A stretch of DNA of 64,000 nt from Massilia soli (GCF_016809835.1 NZ_JAFBIL020000003.1:124001-188000); one strand, 5' to 3'. Positions 52,074 to 62,647 are shown, counted from the first letter of the stretch. Numbers and translations are program-made. Notes: generated by a model not told the origin, from the sequence alone.

Positions 52074-53442
52074 GGCAAAAACCAATTACACCTGCAGCGA
52101 CTGCGGCGCCATCAGCAGCAAATGGACCGGCCAGTGCACTTCCTGCCAGCAGTGGAACACGATGGTCGAGTCGGTGGTCGAGGCGCCTGGCGTCAACCGG
52201 CTGTCGAACCAGCAGTTCAAGAGCCTGGCGCAGACCGCGCCGGTGCTGTCGCTGGCCGACATCGAGGCGGTCGACGTGCCGCGCTTCGGCACCGGCATCG
52301 AGGAATTCGACCGGGTGCTGGGCGGCGGCCTGGTGGCGGGCGGGGTGGTGCTGATCGGCGGCGACCCGGGTATCGGCAAGTCGACCCTGCTGCTGCAGGC
52401 GCTGGCCAATATCTCGCAGCTCAAGAGCACCTTGTATGTCAGCGGTGAGGAATCCGGCGCCCAGATCGCGCTGCGCGCGCGCCGCCTCGGCGTCGAAGCG
52501 GCCAGCCTGAAGCTGCAGGCCGAGATCCAGCTGGAAAAGATCCTCGGCACGCTGGAGTCGCTGAAGCCCGAAGTGGCGGTCATCGATTCGATCCAGACCG
52601 TCTATTCGGACGCCCTCAGTTCCGCGCCCGGGTCGGTGGCGCAGGTGCGCGAGTGCGCGGCGCAGCTGACCCGCATGGCCAAGCAGACCGGCGTGACGAT
52701 CATCCTGGTGGGCCACGTGACGAAAGAGGGCGCGCTGGCCGGCCCGCGCGTGCTTGAGCACATCGTCGACACGGTGCTGTACTTCGAGGGCGATACCCAG
52801 TCGAGCTTCCGGCTGGTGCGGGCGATCAAAAACCGCTTCGGCGCGGTCAACGAGCTGGGTGTGTTCGCGATGACCGAGAAGGGCCTGAAGGGCGTGTCGA
52901 ATCCGTCGGCGCTGTTCCTGTCGCAGCATGGCACCCAAGTGCCCGGCGCCTGCGTGATGGTCACCCAGGAGGGCACGCGCCCGCTGCTGGTCGAGATCCA
53001 GGCACTGGTCGATTCGAGCCACCTGCCCAACGCGCGCCGCCTGTCGGTGGGCCTGGAGCAGAACCGGCTGGCGATGCTGCTGGCGGTGCTGCACCGCCAC
53101 GCCGGCATCGCCGCCTTCGACCAGGATGTGTTCATCAACGCGGTCGGCGGCGTCAAGATCAGCGAACCGGCGGCCGACCTGGCCGTGCTGCTGGCGATCA
53201 ATTCGTCGATGCGCAACAAGCCGCTGCCGCGCGGGCTGGTGGTGTTCGGCGAAGTGGGCCTGGCCGGCGAAATCCGCCCGGCGCCGCGCGGCCAGGAGCG
53301 CTTGCGCGAAGCGGCCAAGCTGGGCTTCTCGATCGCGATGATCCCCAAGTCGAACGTGCCCAAGCACCCGATCGAGGGCATGACGATCGTGGCGGTGGAG
53401 CGCATCGACGAGGCGTTCAACCGCCTGCGCGAACTGGACTGA
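52066..53442 (+). CDS. radA: DNA repair protein RadA
   Basis: 458-residue RecA-related ATPase that aids branch migration. N-terminal zinc finger CSDCGAISSKWTGQCTSC, Walker A GGDPGIGKST, KNRFG motif (AIKNRFGAVNELGVF) and C-terminal Lon-like domain. Standard length. Its start overlaps the alr stop by 8 bases, an arrangement that couples the two. Confidence 0.95.
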   Translation: MAKAKTNYTCSDCGAISSKWTGQCTSCQQWNTMVESVVEAPGVNRLSNQQFKSLAQTAPVLSLADIEAVDVPRFGTGIEEFDRVLGGGLVAGGVVLIGGDPGIGKSTLLLQALANISQLKSTLYVSGEESGAQIALRARRLGVEAASLKLQAEIQLEKILGTLESLKPEVAVIDSIQTVYSDALSSAPGSVAQVRECAAQLTRMAKQTGVTIILVGHVTKEGALAGPRVLEHIVDTVLYFEGDTQSSFRLVRAIKNRFGAVNELGVFAMTEKGLKGVSNPSALFLSQHGTQVPGACVMVTQEGTRPLLVEIQALVDSSHLPNARRLSVGLEQNRLAMLLAVLHRHAGIAAFDQDVFINAVGGVKISEPAADLAVLLAINSSMRNKPLPRGLVVFGEVGLAGEIRPAPRGQERLREAAKLGFSIAMIPKSNVPKHPIEGMTIVAVERIDEAFNRLRELD

Positions 53443-53506
53443 GCATCGGCGACGGGCGCGATATAATTCAATATCGACAACAGTCCTTCCCGGAACAGGA
53501 GAAATA

Positions 53507-54877
53507 ATGGTCCTGCGCCAGAATTTTACCGATAGCGATATGGACCTGTATCTCAACGAGAAACGGGTCACCGAAATTGAATGCCTGGTGCCGGACCTGA
53601 CCGGCGTGGCGCGCGGCAAGATCCTGCCGCGCTTCAAGTTCACCGACGAGCGCGGCATGCGCATTCCCGAGGCGGTGCTGGGGATGACCGTCACCGGCAA
53701 CCATCCCAGCGGCGACGCCGCCTACGAGCGGGCCATCTCGACCCTGGACCGCGACATGATCCTCAAGCCCGATCCGGCCACCATCACGATGGTGCCGTGG
53801 GCCGCCGACCCGACCGCCCAGGTGATCCACGACTGCTTCTTCGCCGACGGCACGCTGGTCGATTTCGCGCCGCGCTCGGTGCTGCGCCGCGTGCTCAAGC
53901 TGTATGCCGAGCGTGGCTGGTCGCCGGTCATCGGCCCGGAGCTGGAGTTTTACCTGACCGCGCAGAACATGGACCCGAACCAGCCGCTCAAGTCGCCGGT
54001 CGGGCGCAGCGGCCGTGCCGAGACCAGCCGCCAGATCTACAGCATCGACGCGGTCAACGAGTTCGATCCGCTGTTCGAGGACATCTACGATTACTGCGAG
54101 CTGATGCAGCTCGACGTCGACACCCTGATCCACGAGATCGGGGCAGGGCAGATGGGCATCGATTTCCTGCATGGCGACCCGCTCGGCATGGCCGACAACG
54201 TGTTCTACTTCAAGCGCACGCTGCGCGAAGCGGCGCTGAAGCACAATATGTATGCCACCTTCATGGCCAAGCCGATGGCCGCCGAGCCGGGCTCGGCAAT
54301 GCATGTGCACCAGAGCGTGATGGATACCCAGAGCGGGCAGAACCTGTTCAGCAACCCCGATGGTTCGCCCTCCAGGGCGTTCTACCATTATGTGGGCGGG
54401 CTGCAGCGCTACATGCCGTCGGCGATGGCGCTGGCCGCTCCTTACGTCAATTCCTACCGCCGCATCGTGCGCCATACCTACGCGCCGGTGAACGTGCAGT
54501 GGGGAATGGACAACCGCACGGTGGGATTCCGCGTGCCCAATTCGCGCCCGGCCGACCGCCGCATCGAGAACCGCGTGATCGGCGCCGACGCCAATCCCTA
54601 CCTGGCGTTTGCCCTGACGCTGGCCTGCGGCTACCTCGGCATGGCCGAGCAGCTCGAGCCGACCGACGCCACCGGCAGCAGCGCCCAGCATCTCGACTTC
54701 GAACTGCCGCAGGGCCTGCCCGAGGCCCTGAAAATGCTGCGCGCCGAAGACAAGCTGGCCGAGGTGCTGGGCCAGCGCTTCATCGATGTGTACGCGGCGA
54801 TCAAGGAGCAGGAGCACATGGAGTTCATGACCGTGATCAGCCCGTGGGAGCGCGAGCACCTGCTGCTGCACGTGTAA
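53507..54877 (+). CDS. Glutamine synthetase-family protein, PuuA-like
   Basis: 456-residue GS-fold ligase of the GlnA3/PuuA group, likely gamma-glutamylating an amine such as putrescine, or similar. Text: LTGVARGKILPR, GPELEFYL, SAMHVHQSVMD, NVQWGMDNRTVGFRVP and RIENRVIGADANPYLAFA. ATG 53507 has AGGAG upstream. It lies alone, without other puu genes, so the substrate cannot be named. Confidence 0.87.
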   Translation: MVLRQNFTDSDMDLYLNEKRVTEIECLVPDLTGVARGKILPRFKFTDERGMRIPEAVLGMTVTGNHPSGDAAYERAISTLDRDMILKPDPATITMVPWAADPTAQVIHDCFFADGTLVDFAPRSVLRRVLKLYAERGWSPVIGPELEFYLTAQNMDPNQPLKSPVGRSGRAETSRQIYSIDAVNEFDPLFEDIYDYCELMQLDVDTLIHEIGAGQMGIDFLHGDPLGMADNVFYFKRTLREAALKHNMYATFMAKPMAAEPGSAMHVHQSVMDTQSGQNLFSNPDGSPSRAFYHYVGGLQRYMPSAMALAAPYVNSYRRIVRHTYAPVNVQWGMDNRTVGFRVPNSRPADRRIENRVIGADANPYLAFALTLACGYLGMAEQLEPTDATGSSAQHLDFELPQGLPEALKMLRAEDKLAEVLGQRFIDVYAAIKEQEHMEFMTVISPWEREHLLLHV

Positions 54878-54898
54878 GTTCGCGCTTCCGCACAAGCG

Positions 54899-54935
54899 AA
54901 AGCGGCAAGCGCCTGGATGGGCCTTGCCGCTTTTT
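54899..54935 (+). terminator. Rho-independent terminator of PuuA-like gene
   Basis: Stem AAAGCGGCAAG / CTTGCCGCTTT followed by a T-tract, 22 bases after the stop. Confidence 0.85.
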
Positions 54936-54964
54936 GCTTGGCCGGGTCGACCCCAGGCCGGGTG

Positions 54965-55081
54965 CTATTCGTGATAGCGGTCGTGCAGTTCGTGCGAGCC
55001 TCCGCGGACTTCATCCACCAGTTCGTAAAGGATCAGCCCGACCATGCCCCCTAGTATGGCAATGACGAGCATGTTTAACAT
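54965..55081 (-). CDS. Small single-pass membrane protein
   Basis: 38-residue ORF, MLNMLVIAILGGMVGLILYE then a charged tail ending HDRYHE. One helix, then Asp/Glu/Arg/His. Codon usage fits the genome, but the Shine-Dalgarno is weak. No family recognised. Confidence 0.45.
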   Translation of the reverse strand: MLNMLVIAILGGMVGLILYELVDEVRGGSHELHDRYHE

Positions 55082-55168
55082 GATTCACAGCGCCGTTTCC
55101 GGCGTCCCCCCTAAGAATTGATACATCTAAACTTTAGCAGATGGCAGACTCATTACAAGGGGAGTCGG

Positions 55169-55636
55169 TCATTTGACGATCAGGTCGGGCGCCATCACCG
55201 CTTTCAGGTACAGGCTGGCGGGCTCGTTCGGCTCGCGCTGGACAAACCACCAGGCGCTGGCCTTCTTCATTTCCCAGTACTGGGGCTGGCCCGACAGCAG
55301 CAGGGCGGCGACCTGGCCCAGGGTCGGCTGGTGGCCGACGATCAGCACCGGGTCGCGCGCATGGGGCCAGTTGGCCGCGCGCAGCAGTTCGTGCGGGTCG
55401 GCGCCGGGAGCAAGTTCGGGCATGACCTTGAACTTGCGCCCGAGCGGCTCGACCGTTTGCAGGGTGCGCAGCGCCGGGCTGACCAGCACCTTGCAGCTTT
55501 CTGGGAGTTGCGAGGTCAGCCATTCGGCCATGCGCCGCGCCTGCTTCTGGCCTTTCGAGGTCAGGGCGCGCTGCATGTCGCTTTGCCCGCGCTCGGGATC
55601 GGCTGCTTCCGCGTGTCGCCACAAGATCAGGTCCAT
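55169..55636 (-). CDS. sixA: Phosphohistidine phosphatase SixA
   Basis: 155-residue histidine-phosphatase-fold enzyme: LILWRHAEAADPERGQ (RH motif), SPALRTLQT and VGHQPTLGQVAALL. It removes phosphate from histidine in phosphorelay proteins. It lies 61 bases downstream of ppk on the same strand and probably in the same unit. Confidence 0.92.
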   Translation of the reverse strand: MDLILWRHAEAADPERGQSDMQRALTSKGQKQARRMAEWLTSQLPESCKVLVSPALRTLQTVEPLGRKFKVMPELAPGADPHELLRAANWPHARDPVLIVGHQPTLGQVAALLLSGQPQYWEMKKASAWWFVQREPNEPASLYLKAVMAPDLIVK

Positions 55637-55697
55637 GCCTTGCTCCTTGTTGTTGATGAGATCATCGCCGCCCGCGCCCGCGCTGGGGCGACGCTCC

Positions 55698-57779
55698 CTA
55701 TTCGTGCTCCCCGGCCGGCGTGCCGAGCAGTTTCATCAGGTGTTGCTGGGCCGAGAAGGCGGCCAGCTTGCCACGCGCGCGGCGGCGCTGGTATTGCCCG
55801 CCCGGTTCCAGTTCCCACGCGTTCGAGTTGTCCTTCAGGTAGGGGTTCAGCCCTTCGGTGATCACGCGCCGCTTGAGCGCCTTGTCCAGCACCGGGAAGG
55901 CGACTTCGATGCGGCGGAACAGGTTGCGGCTCATCCAGTCGGCGCTGGCCAGGTAGACGTCGTGCGCCAGGTCATTGCGGAAGTAGTAGATCCGGCTGTG
56001 CTCGAGGAAGCGCCCGATCACCGAGCGCACCTTGATGTTTTCAGACAGCCCCGGCACGCCTGGGTTCAGGGTGCAGGCCCCGCGCACGATCAGGTCGATC
56101 TTCACGCCGTCCTGCGAGGCCGCGTACAGCGCCCGGATCACCGATTCGTCGACCAGCGCATTGACTTTCGCGATGATGCGGCCCGGGCGGCCCGAGCGCG
56201 CCAGGCGCGCCTCGTTGCGGATCGCGCGGATGATCTCGTTCTGCAAGGTGAACGGGGCCAGCCACAGGTGGCGCAGCTTTTGCGGCTTGGACAGGCTGGT
56301 CAGGTGGATGAACACCTCGTTGACTTCCTGGCCCATTTCCTGGTGCGCGGTCAGCAGGCCGAAGTCGGTGTACAGGCGGGTGGTGGTCAGGTGGTAGTTG
56401 CCGGTGCCGAGGTGCGAGTAGAACTTCAGGCCGCCTTCTTCGCGGCGGATCGCCAGCGCGATTTTTGCGTGCGTCTTCAGGCCGACCACGCCGTAGACCA
56501 CCTGGGCGCCAGCCTGTTCCAGCTTGTCGGCCCAGTTGATGTTGGCTTCTTCGTCAAAGCGCGCCATCAGCTCGAGGATGACGGTCACTTCCTTGCCGGC
56601 GCGCGCCGCTGCCACCAGCGCCTCCATCAGCTCCGAGTGGGTGCCGGTGCGGTAAATCGTCTGCTTGATCGCCACCACGTCGGGATCGCGCGCGGCGGCG
56701 CAGATGAAGTCGATCACCGTCTGAAACGACTGGAACGGGTGGTGCAGCAAAATTTCATGCTTCTTCAGGTGCTCGAAAATGCCGGCGCCGCCGGCCGTTT
56801 GCAGCTGCCCGGGTGCGAACGGCGCAAAGCGCAGGCTCGCGGTCTGCACATGGTCGATCAGCTCGTTCAGGCGCACCAGGTTGACCGGCCCGTCCACAGC
56901 GTACAGGCGCGACGGGTCGAGGTTGAACTGGTTGAGCAGGAATTGCGACAGCTCGGGCGGGCAATTGCGCGCCACTTCGAGGCGCACCGAGGTGCCGAAC
57001 TGGCGGCCCTGCAATTCGCCTTTGAGCGCCTGGCGCAGGTTCTTGACCTCTTCCTCGTCGACCCAGAGGTCGGAGTCGCGGGTGACGCGGAACTGCGAGT
57101 AGGCCGCCACTTCGCGCCCCGGGAACAGGTCTTCGATATGCGAGTGGATCACCGAGGACAGCAGGCAGAAGGTGGCGCCGCCATTGCGCGACAGGTGGTC
57201 GGGCAGCTTGATGACCCGCGGCAGCACCCGCGGCGCCTTGACGATGGCGATGCCGGTGCCGCGCCCGAATGCATCCTTGCCGGTCAGCGCGATGATGAAA
57301 TTGAGGCTCTTGTTGACGACCTGGGGGAAGGGATGGGCCGGGTCGAGGCCGATCGGCGTGAGCAGCGGGCGCACTTCGCGTTCGAAATACTCCTTGACCC
57401 AGGCGCGCTGGGCGTCGTTGCGGTCGGTATGGCGTACCAGCTGCACGCCTTTTTCTTGCAATTGAGGCAAGACTTCGGTGTTCAGGATCGCGTACTGGCG
57501 CTGCACCAGGTCATGGCATTCGACGTTGATGCGGGCCAGGTTGGCGCTCAGTCCCGGATTTTCGGCCGGGTTGCCCTGGGCCAGCAGGCTGGCGACCCGC
57601 ACTTCAAAGAATTCATCGAGGTTGTTGCTGACGATGCAGAGATAGCGAAGGCGTTCGAGCAGGGGAATGTCGGGATCTTCCGCCTGCGCCAGCACACGCC
57701 GGTTGAACGTGAGCTGCGACAACTCGCGGTCAAGAAACGTGGTGTGCGTCGACATGTCGGCTTGTGCAGCAGTTTTCAT
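55698..57779 (-). CDS. ppk: Polyphosphate kinase 1
   Basis: 693-residue Ppk1, building polyphosphate from ATP. N-terminal text DRELSQLTFNRRVLAQAEDP and NNLDEFFEVRVASLL, catalytic-domain text SFQTVIDFICAAARDPDVVA and IKQTIYRTG, and KTHAKIALAIRREEGGL (His). An internal ATG at 57755 is an alternative start. It is divergent from pstS, a common phosphate-regulon neighbour. Confidence 0.95.
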   Translation of the reverse strand: MKTAAQADMSTHTTFLDRELSQLTFNRRVLAQAEDPDIPLLERLRYLCIVSNNLDEFFEVRVASLLAQGNPAENPGLSANLARINVECHDLVQRQYAILNTEVLPQLQEKGVQLVRHTDRNDAQRAWVKEYFEREVRPLLTPIGLDPAHPFPQVVNKSLNFIIALTGKDAFGRGTGIAIVKAPRVLPRVIKLPDHLSRNGGATFCLLSSVIHSHIEDLFPGREVAAYSQFRVTRDSDLWVDEEEVKNLRQALKGELQGRQFGTSVRLEVARNCPPELSQFLLNQFNLDPSRLYAVDGPVNLVRLNELIDHVQTASLRFAPFAPGQLQTAGGAGIFEHLKKHEILLHHPFQSFQTVIDFICAAARDPDVVAIKQTIYRTGTHSELMEALVAAARAGKEVTVILELMARFDEEANINWADKLEQAGAQVVYGVVGLKTHAKIALAIRREEGGLKFYSHLGTGNYHLTTTRLYTDFGLLTAHQEMGQEVNEVFIHLTSLSKPQKLRHLWLAPFTLQNEIIRAIRNEARLARSGRPGRIIAKVNALVDESVIRALYAASQDGVKIDLIVRGACTLNPGVPGLSENIKVRSVIGRFLEHSRIYYFRNDLAHDVYLASADWMSRNLFRRIEVAFPVLDKALKRRVITEGLNPYLKDNSNAWELEPGGQYQRRRARGKLAAFSAQQHLMKLLGTPAGEHE

Positions 57780-57934
57780 GATGTTCTATCGTCTGATGAG
57801 TGATCTTATCCCGCGATAGTGTGGTTAGGAAATATGACAAGCCAATGACTTGCCATTGTTTGTGTGACATCAATATTGTGACAATTTGAGGGTATCATGC
57901 AGCGAGAAAATGTGCAGTCAGTTCAGTTTTTGCG

Positions 57935-57952
57935 ATGTCATAAACGTGTCAT
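57935..57952 (+). promoter_or_regulatory. Pho box (PhoB site) of pstS
   Basis: ATGTCATAAAC-GTGTCAT: two TGTCA-type half sites 11 bp apart, close to the Pho-box consensus, with TACACT (57963) about 10 bp downstream as -10. A pair of TGTGACA direct repeats at 57863 and 57877, 14 bp apart, does not fit the Pho spacing. Confidence 0.75.
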
Positions 57953-58009
57953 ATTCAGTCGGTACACTGCGCAGCATTCCACCCGTAGTTCCACTCTTAA
58001 GGACTTGAT

Positions 58010-59053
58010 ATGCGAATGAACAAGATGTTGGCTTCCCTGGTCACCGGCGCAACCGTAGTGATGGCTATGTCCTCGGCGATGGCTGCCAATGTGACCGGCG
58101 CGGGCGCCTCCTTCCCTTATCCGGTGTACGCCAAGTGGGCCGAGAATTACAAAGCCGCCACCCAGAACAGCGTGAACTACCAGTCGGTCGGCTCGAGCGC
58201 CGGCATCAAGCAGATCAAGGCAAAAACCGTCGATTTCGGCGCCTCCGACATGCCTTTGAGCGCAGCTGACCTGGATGCAGCCGGCCTGTTCCAGTTCCCG
58301 GCCATCATGGGCGGCGTGGTTACCATCGTCAACCTGCCTGGCATCGCCCCAGGCGCGATAAAGCTGACCGGCCCGGTTGTGGCGGACATCTACCTGGGCA
58401 AGATCACCAAGTGGAACGCACCGCAAATCGCCGCGCTGAACCCGGGCGTGAAGCTGCCGGACGACGACATCACCGTGGTGTACCGCGCTGACGGCTCGGG
58501 CACGTCGTTCCTGTTCACCGACTACCTGTCGAAGACCAGCCCATCGTTCAAGAGCGCGATCGGCGCCGGCGCCACCGTCAAGTGGGCAACCGGTGTCGGC
58601 GGCAAGGGCAACGACGGCGTCGCCGCCAACGTCCAGCGTATCAAGGGCTCGATCGGCTACGTTGAGTGGGCTTACGCGAAGAAGAACCGCATTGCGCACA
58701 CCCAGCTGAAGAACAAGGATGGCGTGTTCCTGCAGCCTGACGACGAAGCGTTCAAGGCGGCAGCGGCATCGGCCGAGTGGACCAAGACCCCAGGCTTCGG
58801 CATCGTGCTGACCGACCAGGCTGGCAAGAACAGCTGGCCAATCACCGGTGTATCGTATGTCCTGATGCACAAGACCCAGGCTGATGCCGCCAAGGGTAAG
58901 GAAGCGCTCAAGTTCTTCGACTGGGCATTCAAGAACGGCGACGCCGCCGCGGTCGAGCTGGACTATGTCCCGCTGCCGGATTCGGTGGTCAAGCTGGTCA
59001 ATGAATCCTGGAAGGCGAACATGAAAGACGCATCGGGCAAGGCTGCCTGGTAA
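58010..59053 (+). CDS. pstS: Phosphate ABC transporter substrate-binding protein
   Basis: 347-residue periplasmic phosphate-binding protein with a signal peptide (cleavage near AMAAN). Text: TGAGASFPYPVYAKW, SAGIKQIKAKTVDFGASDMP, YRADGSGTSFLFTDYL and TGVGGKGNDGV. AAGGA lies 6 bases before the ATG. First gene of the pst operon and under a Pho box. Confidence 0.96.
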   Translation: MRMNKMLASLVTGATVVMAMSSAMAANVTGAGASFPYPVYAKWAENYKAATQNSVNYQSVGSSAGIKQIKAKTVDFGASDMPLSAADLDAAGLFQFPAIMGGVVTIVNLPGIAPGAIKLTGPVVADIYLGKITKWNAPQIAALNPGVKLPDDDITVVYRADGSGTSFLFTDYLSKTSPSFKSAIGAGATVKWATGVGGKGNDGVAANVQRIKGSIGYVEWAYAKKNRIAHTQLKNKDGVFLQPDDEAFKAAAASAEWTKTPGFGIVLTDQAGKNSWPITGVSYVLMHKTQADAAKGKEALKFFDWAFKNGDAAAVELDYVPLPDSVVKLVNESWKANMKDASGKAAW

Positions 59054-59069
59054 CAGTAGTGCCGCCCTC

Positions 59070-59159
59070 GCAGGGCGGATAAACCGAAGGCGCATCCGCC
59101 GATTTGCCTGCAACCAGGCGCATCGGAATCGGCGGATCGGCTTCGCTTATCCGCCCTGC
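59070..59159. repeat. Long imperfect stem-loop between pstS and pstC
   Basis: Outer arms GCAGGGCGGATAA / TTATCCGCCCTGC (59070-59082, 59147-59159), inner arms ATCCGCCGATT / AATCGGCGGAT, centre GCCTG / CAGGC. The GGCGGATAA-CGCATCCGCC text looks like a dispersed palindromic (REP) element. It probably stabilises pstS mRNA or attenuates readthrough. Confidence 0.85.
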
Positions 59160-59230
59160 GGGGCAAAAGCGTTGTCCCGATCTACCCAACCTAAGCCCGT
59201 CAGAGGCACGGTTAACATAAAAAACATACC

Positions 59231-60247
59231 ATGAGCGTACACCCACCCGTAGCGATGACGGATGTGCAGGGAAGCGCAGCGCAGCAACGCAGCGTCGCCG
59301 CGATGCATTCCACCATGCGCAAGCAGCGCATCCAGGATTTCATCTTCCATAAAGTCACCCTGACCTTCGCAGCGTCCGTGCTGCTGGTCCTGATCGGCAT
59401 CATCATCTCGCTGATCATCGGCGCCGCACCCGCATTCAGCGAGTTCGGCGCTTCCTTCATTACCACCGTCGAATGGGACCCGGTCAACGACAAGTTCGGC
59501 GCCTTGATCGCCATTGTCGGCACCCTGGCCACGTCCTTCATCGCCTTGCTGATCGCGTTCCCGATCAGCTTCGGCATTGCCCTGTTCCTCACCGAAATCT
59601 GCCCGGTCTGGCTGCGCCGCCCGCTCGGCACCGCCGTCGAGCTGCTGGCCGGCGTGCCGTCGATTATCTACGGCATGTGGGGCCTGTTCGTGTTCGCGCC
59701 GCTGTTCGCCGACCATGTCCAGCCGCTGCTCAAAAGCACGCTCGGCCAGTTGCCGGTCATCGGCCAGCTGTTCAGCGGCCCGACGATGGGCATCGGCATC
59801 CTGACCGCCGGCCTGATCCTGGCAGTGATGATCATCCCGTTCATCTCGTCGGTGATGCGCGATGTGTTCGAAATCGTGCCCGCGGTGCTGAAAGAGTCCG
59901 CTTACGGCCTCGGCTGCACCCAGTGGGAAGTCGTGCGCAAGGTGGTGCTGCCTTACACCAAGACCGGTGTGGTCGGCGGCGTCATGCTGGGCCTCGGCCG
60001 GGCGCTCGGCGAGACGATGGCGGTGACCTTTGTGATCGGTAACGCGCACTCGCTGTCGTGGTCGCTGTTCTCTGCCGGTAACAGTATTTCGTCGACCCTG
60101 GCCAATGAATTCGCCGAAGCCGCTTCGCCGCTGCACGTGTCGTCGCTGTTCGCCCTCGCGCTGATCCTGTTCATGATTACCTTCGTCGTCCTGTCCGCCG
60201 CCAAGCTGATGCTTGCTGGCATGTCCCGCAAGGAGGGCGTCAAGTGA
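59231..60247 (+). CDS. pstC: Phosphate ABC permease PstC
   Basis: 338-residue inner-membrane permease, six helices with an N-terminal extension of about 45 residues. Text: [18 protein letters not shown] and [17 protein letters not shown]. Ends overlapping pstA by 4 bases (GTGA). Confidence 0.95.
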   Translation: MSVHPPVAMTDVQGSAAQQRSVAAMHSTMRKQRIQDFIFHKVTLTFAASVLLVLIGIIISLIIGAAPAFSEFGASFITTVEWDPVNDKFGALIAIVGTLATSFIALLIAFPISFGIALFLTEICPVWLRRPLGTAVELLAGVPSIIYGMWGLFVFAPLFADHVQPLLKSTLGQLPVIGQLFSGPTMGIGILTAGLILAVMIIPFISSVMRDVFEIVPAVLKESAYGLGCTQWEVVRKVVLPYTKTGVVGGVMLGLGRALGETMAVTFVIGNAHSLSWSLFSAGNSISSTLANEFAEAASPLHVSSLFALALILFMITFVVLSAAKLMLAGMSRKEGVK

Positions 60248-61098
60248 ACACCATGAACCCTGTTTATCGCAAACGCCTGCTGGTCCACCGCATCGGTATC
60301 GTGCTGTCGGTGGCCGCCATGACGATCGGCCTGCTGGCGCTGGCGTGGATCCTCTACACCTTGCTGTTCAACGGCTTCGGCGCGCTGTCGCTGCAGCTGT
60401 TCACGGCCGATACCCCGGCGCCGAACAGCACCGGCGGCGGTCTGCGCAACGCCATCCTCGGCAGCCTGATGATGGTCGGCCTGTCGACCGCGATCAGCAC
60501 GCCGATCGGCATCCTGGCCGGCGTCTACCTGGCCGAGTACGGCGACAGCAACTGGTTCGCCCAGGTAACCCGCTTCGTCACCGACGTGATGCTGTCGGCG
60601 CCGTCGATCGTGATCGGCCTGTTCGTCTACGCGATTTATGTCGCCAACGTCGGCCACTTTTCCGGCTACGCCGGCACCCTGGCGCTGTCGCTGATCGCCG
60701 TGCCGGTGGTGGTGCGCACCACCGACAACATGCTGCGCCTGGTGCCCAACAGCCTGCTCGAAGCCGCGTTCGCGCTGGGCGCGCCGCGCTGGAAAGTGGC
60801 CACCATGGTGCGCCTGCGCGCGGTCAAGGCCGGCGTGATCACCGGCGTGCTGCTGGCGCTGGCCCGCATCGCCGGCGAAACCGCGCCGCTGCTGTTTACC
60901 GCGCTGAACAACCAGTTCTTCAGCAAGGACATGAACGCGCCGCTGGCCAACCTGCCGGTCGTGATCTACCAGTTCGCGATGAGCCCGTATGATGACTGGC
61001 GCTCCCTCGCATGGGGTGGTGCACTGATCGTGACGTTCAGCGTACTGTTCCTGAACATCCTGTCGCGTACCGTGTTCAGCCAGAAAACTCCACATTAA
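60244..61098 (+). CDS. pstA: Phosphate ABC permease PstA
   Basis: 284-residue permease. GTG start inside the pstC stop; ATG 60253 is an alternative. Text: [15 protein letters not shown] and [16 protein letters not shown]. Pairs with PstC. Confidence 0.94.
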   Translation: MNTMNPVYRKRLLVHRIGIVLSVAAMTIGLLALAWILYTLLFNGFGALSLQLFTADTPAPNSTGGGLRNAILGSLMMVGLSTAISTPIGILAGVYLAEYGDSNWFAQVTRFVTDVMLSAPSIVIGLFVYAIYVANVGHFSGYAGTLALSLIAVPVVVRTTDNMLRLVPNSLLEAAFALGAPRWKVATMVRLRAVKAGVITGVLLALARIAGETAPLLFTALNNQFFSKDMNAPLANLPVVIYQFAMSPYDDWRSLAWGGALIVTFSVLFLNILSRTVFSQKTPH

Positions 61099-61099
61099 A

Positions 61100-61903
61100 A
61101 TGATTATGAACAGCCCACTTCCGACTCCGATCCCGACCGTGACGCCGAAAAATAAAACCATCGAAATCTCTGGCCTGAACTTCTTCTACGGGAAGACGCA
61201 GAGCCTGACCAATGTCAACCTGGACATCCACGAGAAGCAGGTGACTGCCTTCATCGGCCCGTCCGGCTGCGGCAAATCGACCTTGCTGCGCACCCTGAAC
61301 CGCATGTACGACCTGTACCCGGGCCAGCGTGCCGAAGGGCAGATCGTCTACCGCGGCAAGAACATCCTCGACGCCGACCAGGACGTCAACATGCTGCGCG
61401 CCAAGGTCGGCATGGTGTTCCAGAAGCCGACCCCGTTCCCGATGTCGGTCTACGACAACATCGCGTTCGGCGTGCGCCTGTATGAAGACATGTCCAAGGG
61501 CGAGATGGATGAGCGCGTCGAATGGGCGCTCAAGAAGGCCGCGCTGTGGGGCGAGGTCAAGGACAAGCTGACCAAGAGCGGCCTGTCGCTGTCGGGCGGC
61601 CAGCAACAGCGCCTGTGCATCGCGCGCGGCGTTGCGGTCAAGCCCGACGTGCTGCTGCTGGACGAACCGACCTCGGCGCTGGACCCGATCTCGACCGCCA
61701 AGGTCGAAGAACTGATCAGTGAACTGAAGCAGGATTATACGATTGCGATCGTGACCCACAATATGCAACAGGCAGCCCGCTGCTCCGACTACACCGCCTA
61801 CATGTACCTTGGCGAGCTGGTTGAATTCGGCGAAACTGATCAGATATTCATGAACCCCGCGCGCAAAGAGACGCAGGATTACATCACTGGGCGTTTCGGC
61901 TAA
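61100..61903 (+). CDS. pstB: Phosphate ABC ATPase PstB
   Basis: 267-residue ATPase: Walker [10 protein letters not shown], signature [16 protein letters not shown], Walker [13 protein letters not shown] and [10 protein letters not shown]. One base after pstA. The N-terminus is about 15 residues longer than E. coli PstB (Pro/Thr-rich). Confidence 0.96.
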   Translation: MIMNSPLPTPIPTVTPKNKTIEISGLNFFYGKTQSLTNVNLDIHEKQVTAFIGPSGCGKSTLLRTLNRMYDLYPGQRAEGQIVYRGKNILDADQDVNMLRAKVGMVFQKPTPFPMSVYDNIAFGVRLYEDMSKGEMDERVEWALKKAALWGEVKDKLTKSGLSLSGGQQQRLCIARGVAVKPDVLLLDEPTSALDPISTAKVEELISELKQDYTIAIVTHNMQQAARCSDYTAYMYLGELVEFGETDQIFMNPARKETQDYITGRFG

Positions 61904-61942
61904 GCCGCACGATCCTATAAAAACGACAAGACGGAGAGCAGC

Positions 61943-62647
61943 ATGATTGGCGAGCATTCATCCAAACAGTACGACCACGAACTTGAAACCATCCGCTCCA
62001 AGGTGTTGCTGATGGGCGGCATCGTGGAAACCCAGTTCCAGGAAGCGATGCACTGCTTCCGCGCCAGCAATGTCGAGCGGGCAGACCACGTGATCGCCGA
62101 AGACAACACGGTCAACCAGCTGGAAGTGTCGCTCGACGACGCCTGCAGCCACCTGATCGTCAAGCGCCAGCCCACCGCCAACGACCTGCGCACGGTGATG
62201 GCGACGATCAAGGTCATCACCGACCTCGAGCGCATCGGCGACGAAGCGACCAAGATCGCGCGCACCTCGAAAAGCCTGCATGCGCGCGGCGCGATCGCGC
62301 TGAACCATTACGACATGGTGCGCAACATCGCCACCGCCACCGGCGACATGCTGCACGACTCGCTCGACGCGTTCGCGCGCCTCGACGGTAAGCAGGCGCT
62401 GCAGCTGATCGCGCGCGACGAAGTGGTCGACCACGAGTTCCGTTCGATCATGCGCAACCTGATCACCTTCATGATGGAAGACCCGCGCACGATTTCGTCG
62501 GCGCTGGACACCTTGTGGGTGGCCAAGGCGATCGAGCGGATTGGCGACCATGCCAAGAACATCGCCGAATATGTCATTTATGTCGTCGAAGGCAAGGACA
62601 TCCGCCACACCAAGCCAGCCGCTCCGAGCGCCGACCAACCAGCGTGA
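61943..62647 (+). CDS. phoU: Phosphate signalling protein PhoU
   Basis: 234-residue PhoU, two three-helix repeats with metal-binding Glu/Asp (ITDLERIGDEATKIAR and AKAIERIGDHAKNIAE). It links PstB to PhoR and represses the Pho response when phosphate is plentiful. Preceded by ACGGAGAG. Confidence 0.95.
   Translation: MIGEHSSKQYDHELETIRSKVLLMGGIVETQFQEAMHCFRASNVERADHVIAEDNTVNQLEVSLDDACSHLIVKRQPTANDLRTVMATIKVITDLERIGDEATKIARTSKSLHARGAIALNHYDMVRNIATATGDMLHDSLDAFARLDGKQALQLIARDEVVDHEFRSIMRNLITFMMEDPRTISSALDTLWVAKAIERIGDHAKNIAEYVIYVVEGKDIRHTKPAAPSADQPA

Noticed and set aside
55173-57803. 876-residue open frame on the plus strand across sixA and ppk
   Set aside because: Covers two certain minus-strand genes; composition is that of an antisense frame.
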